Translations under genes and position numbers: made by a program | Part shown: positions 6,807 through 16,748 of the stretch, one piece after another | Layout: each line of letters starts with the position of its first letter | Numbering within the stretch: the stretch's first letter is position 1 | Assembly: GCA_004322215.1 (NCBI GenBank) | Contig: SCSM01000020.1 | Span: 1-64,000, forward strand | Direction: 5' to 3' | DNA length: 64,000 nt | DNA from: Bacteroidota bacterium | Lineage (GTDB): Bacteria > Bacteroidota > Ignavibacteria > Kapaibacteriales > UBA2268 | The notes under the pieces: model-generated | The model's input: only the letters and a program-made list of their open reading frames with translations | Database searches by the model: none | What the model was told of the DNA's origin: nothing

Positions 6807-9800
6807 TTATTTAATATTACTTTTTTCGTTTTTCATTTGTTTCATTAGTTGAGCCATTCTCTCTGCCTGCAAAGTGAAAGTTTCGAGCCGCGCCTCGATA
6901 ATTTGAGGATAGACATTCCCGTCTGTTTCAATTGTGAGAAATGGTATATTCATTTTGCCGTTGAAAATATGTTCTGGCAGATTATAATCAGGGTCATTCA
7001 ATCTTTTTGCAGAAATTTTTTTCTCGATTTTCATTTCGGGAATCGAAACTGATTCGGAAAAGCGGGTTGGCATGCAGCCGAATGGGCCAAGATTAATCAC
7101 ACCGCAATATTTTTCGATTGTTTCGTGGAGTGCAATGCCGAGAGTCAGTCCCGGCTCACCCTTGAATTCGAGTGGAATTATGTGTTTGCTGTGAGCGAGT
7201 AAAGGAGCAATCTTTGTCCGTGAGAATTTATAATATCCGCTCTTTGCTAATATTTTTTTAATACGCCACTCAGCATACCGCATATAAGAAACACGAATAA
7301 ATCTTTCCTTCTTCTTTTTGAAAGATGCTTCCGGCTCAAGCAATTCCTTGCTGATTAAATAATCAACATAGAAAATCCACTCGCTGATATAAGCATCCTT
7401 GACAATGAATCCCTGTCTGGCAAAGCGCTTGTTCAACCACTTATGAGCGAAATGGTCCCGGCGTACATAGATTTCACCAAGCAAAGCAATATACTTTGAG
7501 TCCTTAATATGAGTTTTGAAAGGTATATTTTTTCTGATGCTCTTTGAAAAATCTCTCAGAGCTTTATAAATATTATCGGGAGTTGTTTCAATAATTTTTG
7601 CAACTTTTTCAAATTCCTCATTAAATATTTCAAGACCTACTCCGGGGTTAGCAGCATTAGCCATAATTCCTGAACGGATGTCATCCATAACATCGCTTGC
7701 AATTATAGTCTGAATTCCTCTAAGTGAGAACTTAGGACCCAAGCCGGCAAAACCGTCTTCATTCATAAGAACAAGAGTAGCAACATTTTTTATTTTCTTT
7801 CTTTTTATTAATTCTCTTATGAAAACAGGATATTGTCCGAGACGGCAATTTCCTGCTCCCTGTACAATGAAGAATGCAACATATTGTTTGCCGTCCCACT
7901 TGTTTTCGAGATAATGCATTAATGAGCCGACACACAAGAGTAATGGCAGACATTCTTTTCCTGAAGATACTGCCCTGCCGTATTTAAGAATTTCAGAACT
8001 TCCTTCGGGCATCGGAATAGCATTGAATCCCTGGCTTCTGAGTCCTGCGGCGAATAGTGAAGCGGCGAGGTCTCCCATCGAGGGAATGAGTATATCAACC
8101 CTTGGGTCAGATAGGGGAACTTTCGTTCCGTCAGATGCAACAAAATATCCCTGTACAGAATCAAATTCAATCGTGGCTTGTTGATAATCACTGAAATCTG
8201 TATCTGAAACAGTTGCAGATATTTTCCTGTAATTTTTTATTATATCGAGTGCAGCATCAATTCGGGTATTTATTCCGGCATCGGCAGTGTGTCCGTCCAA
8301 TTCAAGTGTAAGAGAAGGTTTTGTTCCCATAATCGAACGGAAAGTCGTTAGGAGCATTGAATCAGGTCCACAGGAATAATTAGATATAAAAGTTGCAAAA
8401 AGCTGAGGATGATTCTTAATGATTTTTGCAACCTTCAATACTTTCTTACCACCTTCCCAATACTGGTTATCATCAATTTCTTCGAAACGGTAATCAAACA
8501 TATCAAAAGGAACAACATAAACACCACGAGAAGCATATTTTTGCGGAATACCTTTGTTAGCTGTTTCAGTGAATGAATTATAAGGTCTGCCAACAAGAAC
8601 CACAGCCATTTCATCAGGATTGGCTTCTAAGAATTTCAGAAATTCTTCACCAATTGTGAACATTTCATTAAAGAATTTGTCCTGCTCATTCAATGCAAAG
8701 CGAAATGCTTCTTTTGCTATTACTTCATCATCAATCCCGATTTGTTTTGCAACTTTTACAAAAGATTCGATTTCTTTATCAAAACCGTTAGCAAAATTCA
8801 AGAAAGGTGTAATTAATTTGCCTTCTAAATTACAATCTTTAAATCCCTGCTTGATATAGAACGGTTCACCACTTACGAATACACAAGTACAGTTGAAATC
8901 AAGCCGGTGATAATCAGCATCTTCAACATACATTTCAAAAATTTCGGGAACAAAGTAATAGTCTGGTTTTTTATTTACCAAATCCTGAAACAAGCCGAGA
9001 GATAATTGAGCAGGATAGCAGAATGAACTGAGTTCACGCTCCAATCCTTCATCTTCAACTTTATCAGGAAGTATAACTTTAAATCCAAGCTTAGTGAAAA
9101 AATTATAAAACAAAGGAAAAATTGTATGAGTATGGAATGACAAATTAATTCCTACTGTTTTTGGATTATCCGGTAATACGGTAAGCGGAGCATATTTATT
9201 GAAAAGAAGCTCCTCACGTTTCTTAACATAATCGAATTTGTTTGAATCAACATTTTGCTTATGAAGAACATTATAATATTTGTTACAGGAGCCACCGAAT
9301 GGGTATTTTCTTCCGTCAATTTCAATAATATTGACAGGACATTTTAAATCACATTTTTCTCTGCCTCCGGGACAAATAAATGGTTTCCCATATATGACTT
9401 CTCTCCCGACAAGTTCTTTCAGTGAAAATTCTTTTTCCTTTATAAATCCAAGTTTGATTTTCTCTTTTACTTCGAGAGCAACACCGAAAGCTCCCATCAA
9501 TCCTGGGTCAGGAGGAACTACTATTTCCTTATCGGAAAGTGCCGCCATTGCTATCGGAATTGCTTTATTGTAGCAAACTCCACCCTGCATAAATACTTTT
9601 TTACCAACAGGTCGGTTGCCTTTTACCCTGTTCACATAATTCAGACAAACAGAATAAACAAGTCCAGCAATAATATCTTCTTTACTAATGTTCTCCTGTA
9701 ACGCTGTTTTAATATCCGAGCTGATGAAAGCAGAACACTGGTCGCTGAAATTCGGAGGATGAGTTGCTTTCATAGCAATCGTCTCGATATCGGTAACTTT

Positions 9801-11138
9801 CACACCGAGTGATTCCCATGCAGATTCTTCGAGAAATGAGCCGGTTCCTGCTGAACATGCTTCATTCATTGCATAATCGGCTGGTACTTTGTTTACTATA
9901 TAAGTGTATTTTGCATCCTGTCCGCCGATTTCGAAAATTGTGTCAACTTCGCTGTCAAAATAAACTGCAGCAGTTGCGTGAGCTACGATTTCATTGATTA
10001 CAGCTTCGGTTAAAGCATGTAATCCTGCAATATGTCTTCCTGAACCGGTTGTTCCAAGACCGATAATTTTTATTTCACAAGTAATTTGTCTGAATAATTC
10101 AGCATAGCATTTTCTCGAGGCATCTATCGGGTCACCGTGTGTATAAAGATAAACCGAAGCAAGGATTTTGTTGTCGTTTTCCCTGATTAAAACTGCTTTT
10201 GTCGTTGTAGAGCCGACGTCAAGCCCAAAAATGCAGATATCTCCTTCTTTTGCAGTATCCCGCTCTAAATTTTTAAAAGTAACTTTATCGATATAATTTG
10301 TCAGCGGCTTATGAAAAACAAAGGAAGAGTTATTCTCAGTAAAAATGTTTTCAAATGATTCCAAAGGTTTAGTACCATTGTTCAAACCGTAAATTGCAGC
10401 GCCGAGAGCTTCGAAATAAGATGCTTCTTTCGGAATACTAACATTACCGTTTGTTTTATCTTTAAGGAAATTCATAACTATTGAATTTTGAGTAACACCG
10501 CCGACTACAAGGATTTTACCGTTACGAGTCTTTTTCAGAAGCTCTTCGACTTTCTCAGCCATCATTAATGATAATCCTGATGTAACTTCTCCTTTGGGCG
10601 TACCTTTATTCAAAGCGTGTGTGCAATCTGATTTGCAGAATACGGAGCATCTACCCGATACCTTATGCGGTGAAGCATCTTTTGCTATTTCATAAACCTC
10701 ATTTAAGCCAAGATTCATTCTGCTTATTTGCTGAAGAAAGAATTCACCCGTACCTGAAGCACATTGATTCTTTGTTATGAGTGAAGCAATTTTCCCGGTT
10801 TCATCGAGATTGTAAACCATGAAGGTTTCACCTCCGAGCGTTGCTATTGCGGAATAATCATCATTAGATTTGTTTATATATTCCAGGGCAAATTCCGTAG
10901 CTTCCGGCTCAGAAATTGAATCCAGCTTAAGCATAAATCTCAGTTTTCTACCAGTTGCTACAACAGGAAGTTTGGAATTATTGAATTTAATTAAATTATC
11001 GAGAAAAACCTTTTTAGGATTTCCATTATGTGCAATTGAAAGAATATCTGAAATATTTATTTCGTCATTAGAATTTCTACATGCTTTAACGAAAGATACA
11101 GTAGATGACCCGAGACAAACACCAATGACTTCTTTCAT
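6807..11138 (-). CDS. Giant fused acyl-CoA dehydratase activase-like protein (two BadF/HgdC domains plus HgdB-like part)
   Basis: This 1,443-residue protein belongs to the BadF/BadG/BcrA/BcrD ATPase group, whose members use ATP to push electrons through an iron-sulphur cluster into 2-hydroxyacyl-CoA dehydratases or benzoyl-CoA reductases. Two copies of the ATPase fold lie in tandem: residues about 1-255, and about 300-570 (GLDVGSTTTKA, FEIGGQDAKYT). Each keeps the two cysteines that in HgdC hold the shared [4Fe-4S] cluster: CASGTG with GRCSVFC, and CSAGTG with DQCSAF. Then come a DUF2229-type segment with a Cys cluster (CPGGREKCDLKCP, about 588-600) and an HgdB-like C-terminal half. Such fusions are known in anaerobes, but their substrate is not established. 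A glycosyltransferase gene lies 89 nt upstream and purM 8 nt downstream. Confidence 0.9.
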   Translation of the reverse strand: MKEVIGVCLGSSTVSFVKACRNSNDEINISDILSIAHNGNPKKVFLDNLIKFNNSKLPVVATGRKLRFMLKLDSISEPEATEFALEYINKSNDDYSAIATLGGETFMVYNLDETGKIASLITKNQCASGTGEFFLQQISRMNLGLNEVYEIAKDASPHKVSGRCSVFCKSDCTHALNKGTPKGEVTSGLSLMMAEKVEELLKKTRNGKILVVGGVTQNSIVMNFLKDKTNGNVSIPKEASYFEALGAAIYGLNNGTKPLESFENIFTENNSSFVFHKPLTNYIDKVTFKNLERDTAKEGDICIFGLDVGSTTTKAVLIRENDNKILASVYLYTHGDPIDASRKCYAELFRQITCEIKIIGLGTTGSGRHIAGLHALTEAVINEIVAHATAAVYFDSEVDTIFEIGGQDAKYTYIVNKVPADYAMNEACSAGTGSFLEESAWESLGVKVTDIETIAMKATHPPNFSDQCSAFISSDIKTALQENISKEDIIAGLVYSVCLNYVNRVKGNRPVGKKVFMQGGVCYNKAIPIAMAALSDKEIVVPPDPGLMGAFGVALEVKEKIKLGFIKEKEFSLKELVGREVIYGKPFICPGGREKCDLKCPVNIIEIDGRKYPFGGSCNKYYNVLHKQNVDSNKFDYVKKREELLFNKYAPLTVLPDNPKTVGINLSFHTHTIFPLFYNFFTKLGFKVILPDKVEDEGLERELSSFCYPAQLSLGLFQDLVNKKPDYYFVPEIFEMYVEDADYHRLDFNCTCVFVSGEPFYIKQGFKDCNLEGKLITPFLNFANGFDKEIESFVKVAKQIGIDDEVIAKEAFRFALNEQDKFFNEMFTIGEEFLKFLEANPDEMAVVLVGRPYNSFTETANKGIPQKYASRGVYVVPFDMFDYRFEEIDDNQYWEGGKKVLKVAKIIKNHPQLFATFISNYSCGPDSMLLTTFRSIMGTKPSLTLELDGHTADAGINTRIDAALDIIKNYRKISATVSDTDFSDYQQATIEFDSVQGYFVASDGTKVPLSDPRVDILIPSMGDLAASLFAAGLRSQGFNAIPMPEGSSEILKYGRAVSSGKECLPLLLCVGSLMHYLENKWDGKQYVAFFIVQGAGNCRLGQYPVFIRELIKRKKIKNVATLVLMNEDGFAGLGPKFSLRGIQTIIASDVMDDIRSGIMANAANPGVGLEIFNEEFEKVAKIIETTPDNIYKALRDFSKSIRKNIPFKTHIKDSKYIALLGEIYVRRDHFAHKWLNKRFARQGFIVKDAYISEWIFYVDYLISKELLEPEASFKKKKERFIRVSYMRYAEWRIKKILAKSGYYKFSRTKIAPLLAHSKHIIPLEFKGEPGLTLGIALHETIEKYCGVINLGPFGCMPTRFSESVSIPEMKIEKKISAKRLNDPDYNLPEHIFNGKMNIPFLTIETDGNVYPQIIEARLETFTLQAERMAQLMKQMKNEKSNIK

Positions 11139-11227
11139 TTAAAAAACCTGTTAATTAACCATAAACTAAATAAATATTCCGGATATTACCTTTTTGGCTT
11201 GTAAATAATATAGTAATTAATTTAAAA

Positions 11228-12085
11228 TTATCTGACTGCTTCCCATTCCTTAGAAACCGATTTACCTCTGAAGATAACTGACAGAGAATTAATTGTCCAG
11301 GAAAATAAAATTCTGAGATAACCATATTTCCTGAATCTACGCGGAGATTCATAAACAAGAATTTCATTAGCAAAGCCAATTTTCCCGGTTTTGCAAATTC
11401 TTCTGAATAAATCGAAATCCTCACCTGCAGCTATGTCTGGATTATAGCCGCCGACTTTAAAAAATTCTTCTCTTTTGATAATCTGACATTCACCTCTACC
11501 CATCCCAAAACCGAGAGAAATCAAGAGCCGAATATATAAATTATGAAGTTTGTAAAAAATCCTATCCTTGAAAAGAATCTCATCAGGTGCAACATATACA
11601 GGGCAGGCAAGAGCAGATACCTTTGTATAGGGTGTTTGCTCATTATTCCAATTTCTGATAAATTCAAAAAAGTGTTCAGCGTTTTGTGGAAAAGTATCTC
11701 CGTTAATAAAAACAAGAATATCTCCCTTCGAGACTTCTGCACCTTTGTTTCTGCCTTCGGCAATTGTTTGCCTGTGATTACCGTTATGACTTACTATCAT
11801 ATCGGCATAATTCTCTGCTATTTCAAGAGTCTTGTCTTTGCTTCCACCATCACTGATAATAACTTCAATATTGTATTTTCTTCTTAGCTCCTGAGTGTAT
11901 AATTTTAGAGTGAATTCAAGTATTTTTTCTTCCTGCAAAACAGGAATAATTACACTGATAAGTGCTGTTTTTTTCTCAATATTTATTTGTCTTTTTAATT
12001 GGAATATAGCAGATGAAGTACCATTACTGCCATTTTTAGATTTTAATTGGGAAATAGATTTATTTAATTTTTCTACATCAATCAA
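11228..12085 (-). CDS. Family 2 glycosyltransferase
   Basis: This protein of up to 285 residues has the GT2 fold: the core opens with SVIIPVLQEE near residue 43, followed by VIISDGGSKD, AEGRNKGAEVSKGD and a metal-binding-like NGDTF. GT2 enzymes move a sugar from a nucleotide donor to a lipid, protein or glycan. A single hydrophobic stretch (LYIRLLISLGFGMG) lies after the core, and the GYNPDIAAGEDFDLFRR segment fits the acceptor side. The start is uncertain: the only usual start codon in this frame is TTG at 12085, and the frame stays open 24 codons further, to a TAA at 12158, without ATG, GTG or TTG. Acceptor and donor are unknown. Confidence 0.85.
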   Translation of the reverse strand: MIDVEKLNKSISQLKSKNGSNGTSSAIFQLKRQINIEKKTALISVIIPVLQEEKILEFTLKLYTQELRRKYNIEVIISDGGSKDKTLEIAENYADMIVSHNGNHRQTIAEGRNKGAEVSKGDILVFINGDTFPQNAEHFFEFIRNWNNEQTPYTKVSALACPVYVAPDEILFKDRIFYKLHNLYIRLLISLGFGMGRGECQIIKREEFFKVGGYNPDIAAGEDFDLFRRICKTGKIGFANEILVYESPRRFRKYGYLRILFSWTINSLSVIFRGKSVSKEWEAVR

Positions 12086-12249
12086 ACTTGCACCAAATTG
12101 TTTAATTACAAAATCCCAAATTAAGAAATTTATTTGATTTAAATAAGATTTGCAATATTATAAAACATCAAAAATTTTACTAAAAATAAAGTACATTTAA
12201 GTATTTTATATTAATAATTATAGCAATATTTTATGATATTCGGTATTAA

Positions 12250-13398
12250 ATGCTAATACGTTTAAAAAAAATTAAATCGGGTTTTCGACTAAATTCAACT
12301 TTAGTTAGATTAATTTCATTGTTGATAATTGCCTCCATTTTCTATTCATGTTTAGAAAACAATACTGATTTACATCCCGAAAAGAAAAAAATTAAAATTA
12401 AAGGATTTTCTTATACTTCCTTTACAAATTTCGGATATGTACGAGGTAATTCAATTAATGCTATTGAAGATTTAATTTACCAGACAAATTCAGAATGGAT
12501 TTCACTATGTTTCTTTGAATACCAGGATAATCCCAATAGCACTGAAATTGCCCCAAATACTACCGGTGTTAATCCTTTGGACGGTAAAGAGTGGTCATTA
12601 ACGTCAACCTTATATGATATAAAAGAGGCAATAAGAAGAGCAAAACAAAATAAAATGAAAGTGATGCTAAAGCCGCATGTTGATTTGTATTCAGGGGAGT
12701 GGCGTGCAGCAATTACACCCGATGATAATGGCTTGTGGTTCAAATCTTACTCAGACATGATGCTCAAATATGCAAATCTTGCAAAAGAAGAAAAAGTGGA
12801 TATGTTGTGTATCGGAGTGGAATACATAGTTGCCACACAAAAAAAATATTCGGATAAATGGAGTGAATTAATAGATAAAATTAAGAAAGAATACAGTGGG
12901 AAATTAATATATGCCGCATCATTCGGTTCTGCCACTATGTTTGGGATTTCAAGCGAGGAGTATGAGCAAATCGAATTTTGGGATGAACTCGATTATATAG
13001 GAATTGACTTTTATACTTCTATTATTGATGATGTAAATTCTCCATTTGCATACGAAAATGCTATGCTTATGATGAATCAGTTAGTAAAACCGATTGAGAA
13101 AATATCCAATAAATATACAAGAAATATTATACTTACCGAAGTAGGAATTCAGTCAGTGAAGGGTGCATTACAAAAGCCATGGGATTATCAGCTTGGAAGC
13201 CAGCCGAATGCGATTGTTGACGATGAAGGTCAAAAATTCTATTATAATATTATGCTCAATTCATTCTCACAACAATTGTGGTTCGATGGATTTTTTTGGT
13301 GGAATTGGGAAAGTACTATATCAGAAAATGAAAAAACAAATTATACACCGAGAAACAAACCTGCAGCCGAACTAATCAAATCCTGGTACACTTTTTAA
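12250..13398 (+). CDS. GH113-like glycoside hydrolase lipoprotein
   Basis: The 382-residue product has a long basic N-terminus, a hydrophobic signal at about 18-33 and a lipobox-like SIFYSC with Cys34, so it is probably a lipoprotein. The body reads as a TIM barrel of the family 113 mannanase type: GFSYTSFTNFGYV near the start, LKPHVDLYSGEWR in the middle, GVEY with Glu191 as likely acid/base, and ILTEVGIQS with Glu297 as likely nucleophile, then a Trp-rich WWNWES segment. GH113 enzymes cut beta-1,4-mannan, but related proteins of unknown substrate are common in Bacteroidota. It is divergent from the glycosyltransferase at 11228 and shares no operon. Confidence 0.8.
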   Translation: MLIRLKKIKSGFRLNSTLVRLISLLIIASIFYSCLENNTDLHPEKKKIKIKGFSYTSFTNFGYVRGNSINAIEDLIYQTNSEWISLCFFEYQDNPNSTEIAPNTTGVNPLDGKEWSLTSTLYDIKEAIRRAKQNKMKVMLKPHVDLYSGEWRAAITPDDNGLWFKSYSDMMLKYANLAKEEKVDMLCIGVEYIVATQKKYSDKWSELIDKIKKEYSGKLIYAASFGSATMFGISSEEYEQIEFWDELDYIGIDFYTSIIDDVNSPFAYENAMLMMNQLVKPIEKISNKYTRNIILTEVGIQSVKGALQKPWDYQLGSQPNAIVDDEGQKFYYNIMLNSFSQQLWFDGFFWWNWESTISENEKTNYTPRNKPAAELIKSWYTF

Positions 13399-13436
13399 TT
13401 AACTTTTAAATCAGAAAATTTACACTTTATTTAATA

Positions 13437-13464
13437 AAAATTCAATTTGGAATTTTCAATTTTC
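13437..13464 (+). repeat. Heptad-period repeat array, four units
   Basis: Four in-phase 7-bp units, including AATTTTC twice, lie between two convergent genes. Confidence 0.65.
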
Positions 13465-13522
13465 AAGAAATTTACTATTATTCAAATCAATTAATCGACT
13501 AACAGTATATTTTATAAATACG

Positions 13523-14647
13523 TCAAAATCTGACATTGCCAATTTTAATCGGAAATGGATACATCAGGTAAAATTTTGTTACTTCACCGAATTCTATTGC
13601 CGGTGAAGGAAATTTAAAGAAGTTCAGCGATTGCCTGAGCCAATTCCAAACTGCGCCGTCTTTAGGTAATAGTTTTACTAAATTATAATCTAAAGAAATG
13701 ATAAATCTAGGGCTTCCGAATCCGAAATATCCGTTATAATAAAATTTCGGTGCATATAGCGAGTCCCCAAGATTTCTCGCAGCATAACCGAAACTCAGCT
13801 CCATCCAGGAGGGCCAATACTCTTTCATTGATTCAGGAAGTAAATTGTGAACATTCACTGATAACCACATTGTGTGTGAACTATAATCATCGATAAACAT
13901 TTGTGCTTCTGCCCTTTTATGTTCTCCATGCCAATTTGCAGGTATATACATAAATTTCGGGGAAAAATTTTGAAGTACAGGTATATAATGCTGAGCAAGA
14001 AAATAACCTGCACCTATAAAATTAAATAATTCATCAGTCGGGCTGAATCCCCAATTAGCACCGAATCCGTCCAGTATTTCAACATAAGATGAATATGCAA
14101 ATCCCAACGCACTGCCTATTATAGTGGATGTTTCCCAACTGAAACCAGCTAACATTAATGTTTCGCTCCACAGATAGGATGTAAAATAACATCCGAAAAA
14201 GTGACCGGGTTTATCAGCGTATAAAGCATACTCACCGTCTTCAACGAATCTGAATTTTGTCTGTTGTTTCCAGATCGTATTCATCTGCCCTACATGCTGT
14301 GCATATAAAACACCAATATAAACTCCTCCGATAATTGATGCTTCAAGTGGCTTTATATGAGTTGATGCGTATGGTAAAGAGCCGTCAATCAAATATTTTT
14401 GATTTTCTGAGTATTTGAAGTCATCAACAGATATACATGGATAATTAATAGTCCCGGTTTTATTATCAGTGACTTTGACAGACACACTATCTTTATTAAT
14501 ATTCTGAACAATATAATCTTTTGCTGATTTGTAAAAATTCTCGTCTTCTTCGGAATATTGATTTGATTGAGCTAATAAATTTATATTAAAAATGATAGTC
14601 AATATTATAATAATAATATATTTAGGTTGAATTAGTTTATATATCAT
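13523..14647 (-). CDS. DUF2279 family exported protein
   Basis: The 374-residue product has a signal peptide (residues about 10-26, ending LLAQS) and the marks of DUF2279, a family of uncharacterised envelope proteins: DKPGHFFGCYFTSYL, an EILDGFGANWGFSPTDELFN segment, and hydrophobic stretches around it (for example ASIIGGVYIGVLYAQ). The last third, with alternating aromatic residues, would fit an outer-membrane strand region. The function of the family is unknown. It stands alone: convergent with the GH113-like gene and divergent from rodZ. Confidence 0.8.
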   Translation of the reverse strand: MIYKLIQPKYIIIIILTIIFNINLLAQSNQYSEEDENFYKSAKDYIVQNINKDSVSVKVTDNKTGTINYPCISVDDFKYSENQKYLIDGSLPYASTHIKPLEASIIGGVYIGVLYAQHVGQMNTIWKQQTKFRFVEDGEYALYADKPGHFFGCYFTSYLWSETLMLAGFSWETSTIIGSALGFAYSSYVEILDGFGANWGFSPTDELFNFIGAGYFLAQHYIPVLQNFSPKFMYIPANWHGEHKRAEAQMFIDDYSSHTMWLSVNVHNLLPESMKEYWPSWMELSFGYAARNLGDSLYAPKFYYNGYFGFGSPRFIISLDYNLVKLLPKDGAVWNWLRQSLNFFKFPSPAIEFGEVTKFYLMYPFPIKIGNVRF

Positions 14648-14809
14648 CTGAATTAGAAATAATATCTGAAAAAATTTTACAAAAATACGTTAATTACATT
14701 CAACTTCTTATTAATTTGGTAGTTCAATTATTGTTTTAACAAAAAATATTTGAAAATATTTTACATTTTGTATATATTTCTTAAAAAAATAAAACAAATA
14801 AGAATATAA

Positions 14810-15748
14810 ATGGAAACCTTAGGTACATTGTTAAAAACTTCGAGAGTAAATCAAAAACTGACAATTGAAGAAATTAGTCAGAAACTTAAAATCAGGAATC
14901 AGGTTTTGAATGCTTTTGAGGAAGATAAATATGATATACTCCCATCAGTATATGCGAGGTCTTCATTAAAATCTTACGGAACATTTCTTAAAATCGAGCC
15001 ATCGGTTCTGAATAGCATGCTCGATGAATTATTTATTGCAGAAAAACCTACGTACACTGCACAGCCGGCAAATGAATATGAATCATTGAAATCTGAAATT
15101 ACAGATACTTTTAAAAAGTCTCTTTATAAATTAAATCTGAGCAATGACAATAAAGGAAAAATAGTTAATTATCTAATCTATGCCGGAATTGTTCTTTCGC
15201 TTGTCGTGTTAATATATTTTTCAATATTCAGCGATTCGAGCAAAACAGGCATTTCATACACGAGCGATAAAGAATCAACGGCAAAAGAGGACTCATCTAA
15301 CAACAATTCACAAAGTAACGGATTGCTATCATTCTTTGAAAAACCCGACAGTATCAATCTTGAAGCAAGAGCCATAGATACGTCCTGGCTTAGAATAGAT
15401 ATTGACGGAAAAAAACCAGAGATAATACATATGGCACCGAATGTAACAAAAAGATGGACTGCCGAAAAGTATTTCCTTCTTACAGTCGGCAATGTCGGTT
15501 CAATTGAGTTCAGAAGGGACGGTAGTGTATTAAAACCATTCGGAACTAAAGGGAGTGTTGTCAGAAATGTAAAAATAACAAAATCAGAAGTTATAAGTTC
15601 ATCACTTCCCTGGTCGGAGGTTGATACATCAAAGTTCCGGAAAAAAGTCATTAAAAAAGAAAAAGAAGAGCCGCAGATTAAAATGCTGGAACCATCAACA
15701 TTAGAGCCATATAAGCCGTTTGAAGATAAGAAAAAGGAGCCAAGATAA
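14810..15748 (+). CDS. rodZ: RodZ-like cell-shape protein
   Basis: RodZ links the MreB cytoskeleton to the inner membrane and the wall-building rod complex. The 312-residue product shows the family order: a cytoplasmic helix-turn-helix domain (about 3-70, with LKIRNQVLNAFEEDKYDILPS), a linker, one transmembrane helix at about 118-139, a Ser/Asn-rich periplasmic linker, and a C-terminal DUF4115 beta domain (LEARAIDTSWLRIDIDGK onward). It ends in a charged tail rich in Glu, Lys and Pro. Its stop codon directly abuts the stop of kdsD on the other strand, with no base between. mreB itself is not in the window. Confidence 0.9.
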   Translation: METLGTLLKTSRVNQKLTIEEISQKLKIRNQVLNAFEEDKYDILPSVYARSSLKSYGTFLKIEPSVLNSMLDELFIAEKPTYTAQPANEYESLKSEITDTFKKSLYKLNLSNDNKGKIVNYLIYAGIVLSLVVLIYFSIFSDSSKTGISYTSDKESTAKEDSSNNNSQSNGLLSFFEKPDSINLEARAIDTSWLRIDIDGKKPEIIHMAPNVTKRWTAEKYFLLTVGNVGSIEFRRDGSVLKPFGTKGSVVRNVKITKSEVISSSLPWSEVDTSKFRKKVIKKEKEEPQIKMLEPSTLEPYKPFEDKKKEPR

Positions 15749-16726
15749 TCAAATCCCGCTCCTGATAATGTCGTGTATCCTTATTACTCCAATACAAACA
15801 TTCTCTTCATCTGTTACAGGAAGAACATTTATCTGGCTTTCACGTTGTTCCATTAACGATAATGCCTCGTTCAGTAATAACTCCTGTTTGATTGAAATCG
15901 GGTTAGAAGTCATAACATCTTCCACTTTAAGATTGCGAAAATCATCATGCTTCTGCAAAATTCTTCTTACATCGCCGTCAGTAATAATTCCCATTAGCTT
16001 TTCTTGATTATCAATAATACAAACACAACCAAGTTTTTTATTAGAAATTTCGATAATTGCGTCTTTAAAATCAGTACCTTTATTAACAATTGGTAATGAA
16101 GAATTTTTATGCATAAGGTCCTTTACCTGTAAAGTAAGGTTTTTCCCAATTTGACCTAAAGGATGATTTTTAGCAAAATCATTAATTGAGATATTATTAT
16201 ATAACATTGAACAAACGGCAAGAACATCGCCAATAGCAAGCGCAACCATCGTACTCGTTGTAGGAGTAATATTATGAGGACATGCTTCTTTTTCGACAGA
16301 ACCATCCAGAATTATATCTGAATTATAAGCAAGATACGAATTCAAATTACCGACAATGGCAATGATTTTAACATTCCGACTCTTTAAATACGGAATCAGA
16401 CGTATAATATCTTCAGAGGTTCCGCTTTTTGACAGTAGTATGCAGCAATCTCCATCCTCGACTAATCCAATATCTCCATGCAGTGCCTCAACCGGATGCA
16501 AAAAGAATGATTTGAATCCTATGCTCGAAAAAGTTGCTGCAATCTTCTTTGCAATCAAGCCGGATTTACCGACACCGGTAATTATCACCTTTTTCGAAAC
16601 TGAAAGCAGTTCAACAGCTTTAGCATATTCAACTGTAATATTTTTTTTAGCTAAAAGCAAAGAGTTAACATTCAAATCGAAAACATTTGAAACCTCGTTA
16701 ATAATTTCTTTTTCTGTCAACGGCAT
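15749..16726 (-). CDS. kdsD: Arabinose-5-phosphate isomerase (SIS plus two CBS domains)
   Basis: KdsD interconverts ribulose-5-phosphate and arabinose-5-phosphate, the first step to the LPS sugar Kdo. From the ATG at 16726 the product has 325 residues, the family's usual length; a longer frame begins at 16822 but would overlap the HIT gene by about 25 codons, so it is rejected. The SIS domain carries ITGVGKSGLIAKKIAATFSS, LHPVEALHGDIG and LSKSGTSEDI; two CBS domains follow (from about residue 205, with DLMHKNSSLPIV and DVMTSNPIS). It begins 22 nt after the HIT gene and is likely co-transcribed with it. Its presence argues for a Kdo-containing LPS. Confidence 0.93.
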   Translation of the reverse strand: MPLTEKEIINEVSNVFDLNVNSLLLAKKNITVEYAKAVELLSVSKKVIITGVGKSGLIAKKIAATFSSIGFKSFFLHPVEALHGDIGLVEDGDCCILLSKSGTSEDIIRLIPYLKSRNVKIIAIVGNLNSYLAYNSDIILDGSVEKEACPHNITPTTSTMVALAIGDVLAVCSMLYNNISINDFAKNHPLGQIGKNLTLQVKDLMHKNSSLPIVNKGTDFKDAIIEISNKKLGCVCIIDNQEKLMGIITDGDVRRILQKHDDFRNLKVEDVMTSNPISIKQELLLNEALSLMEQRESQINVLPVTDEENVCIGVIRIHDIIRSGI

Positions 16727-16748
16727 AATATTAATATTAATGAGAAAA

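Noticed and set aside
15178-15651. Minus-strand frame of 157 codons inside rodZ
   Set aside because: Antisense shadow; the sense strand carries the full RodZ domain order.
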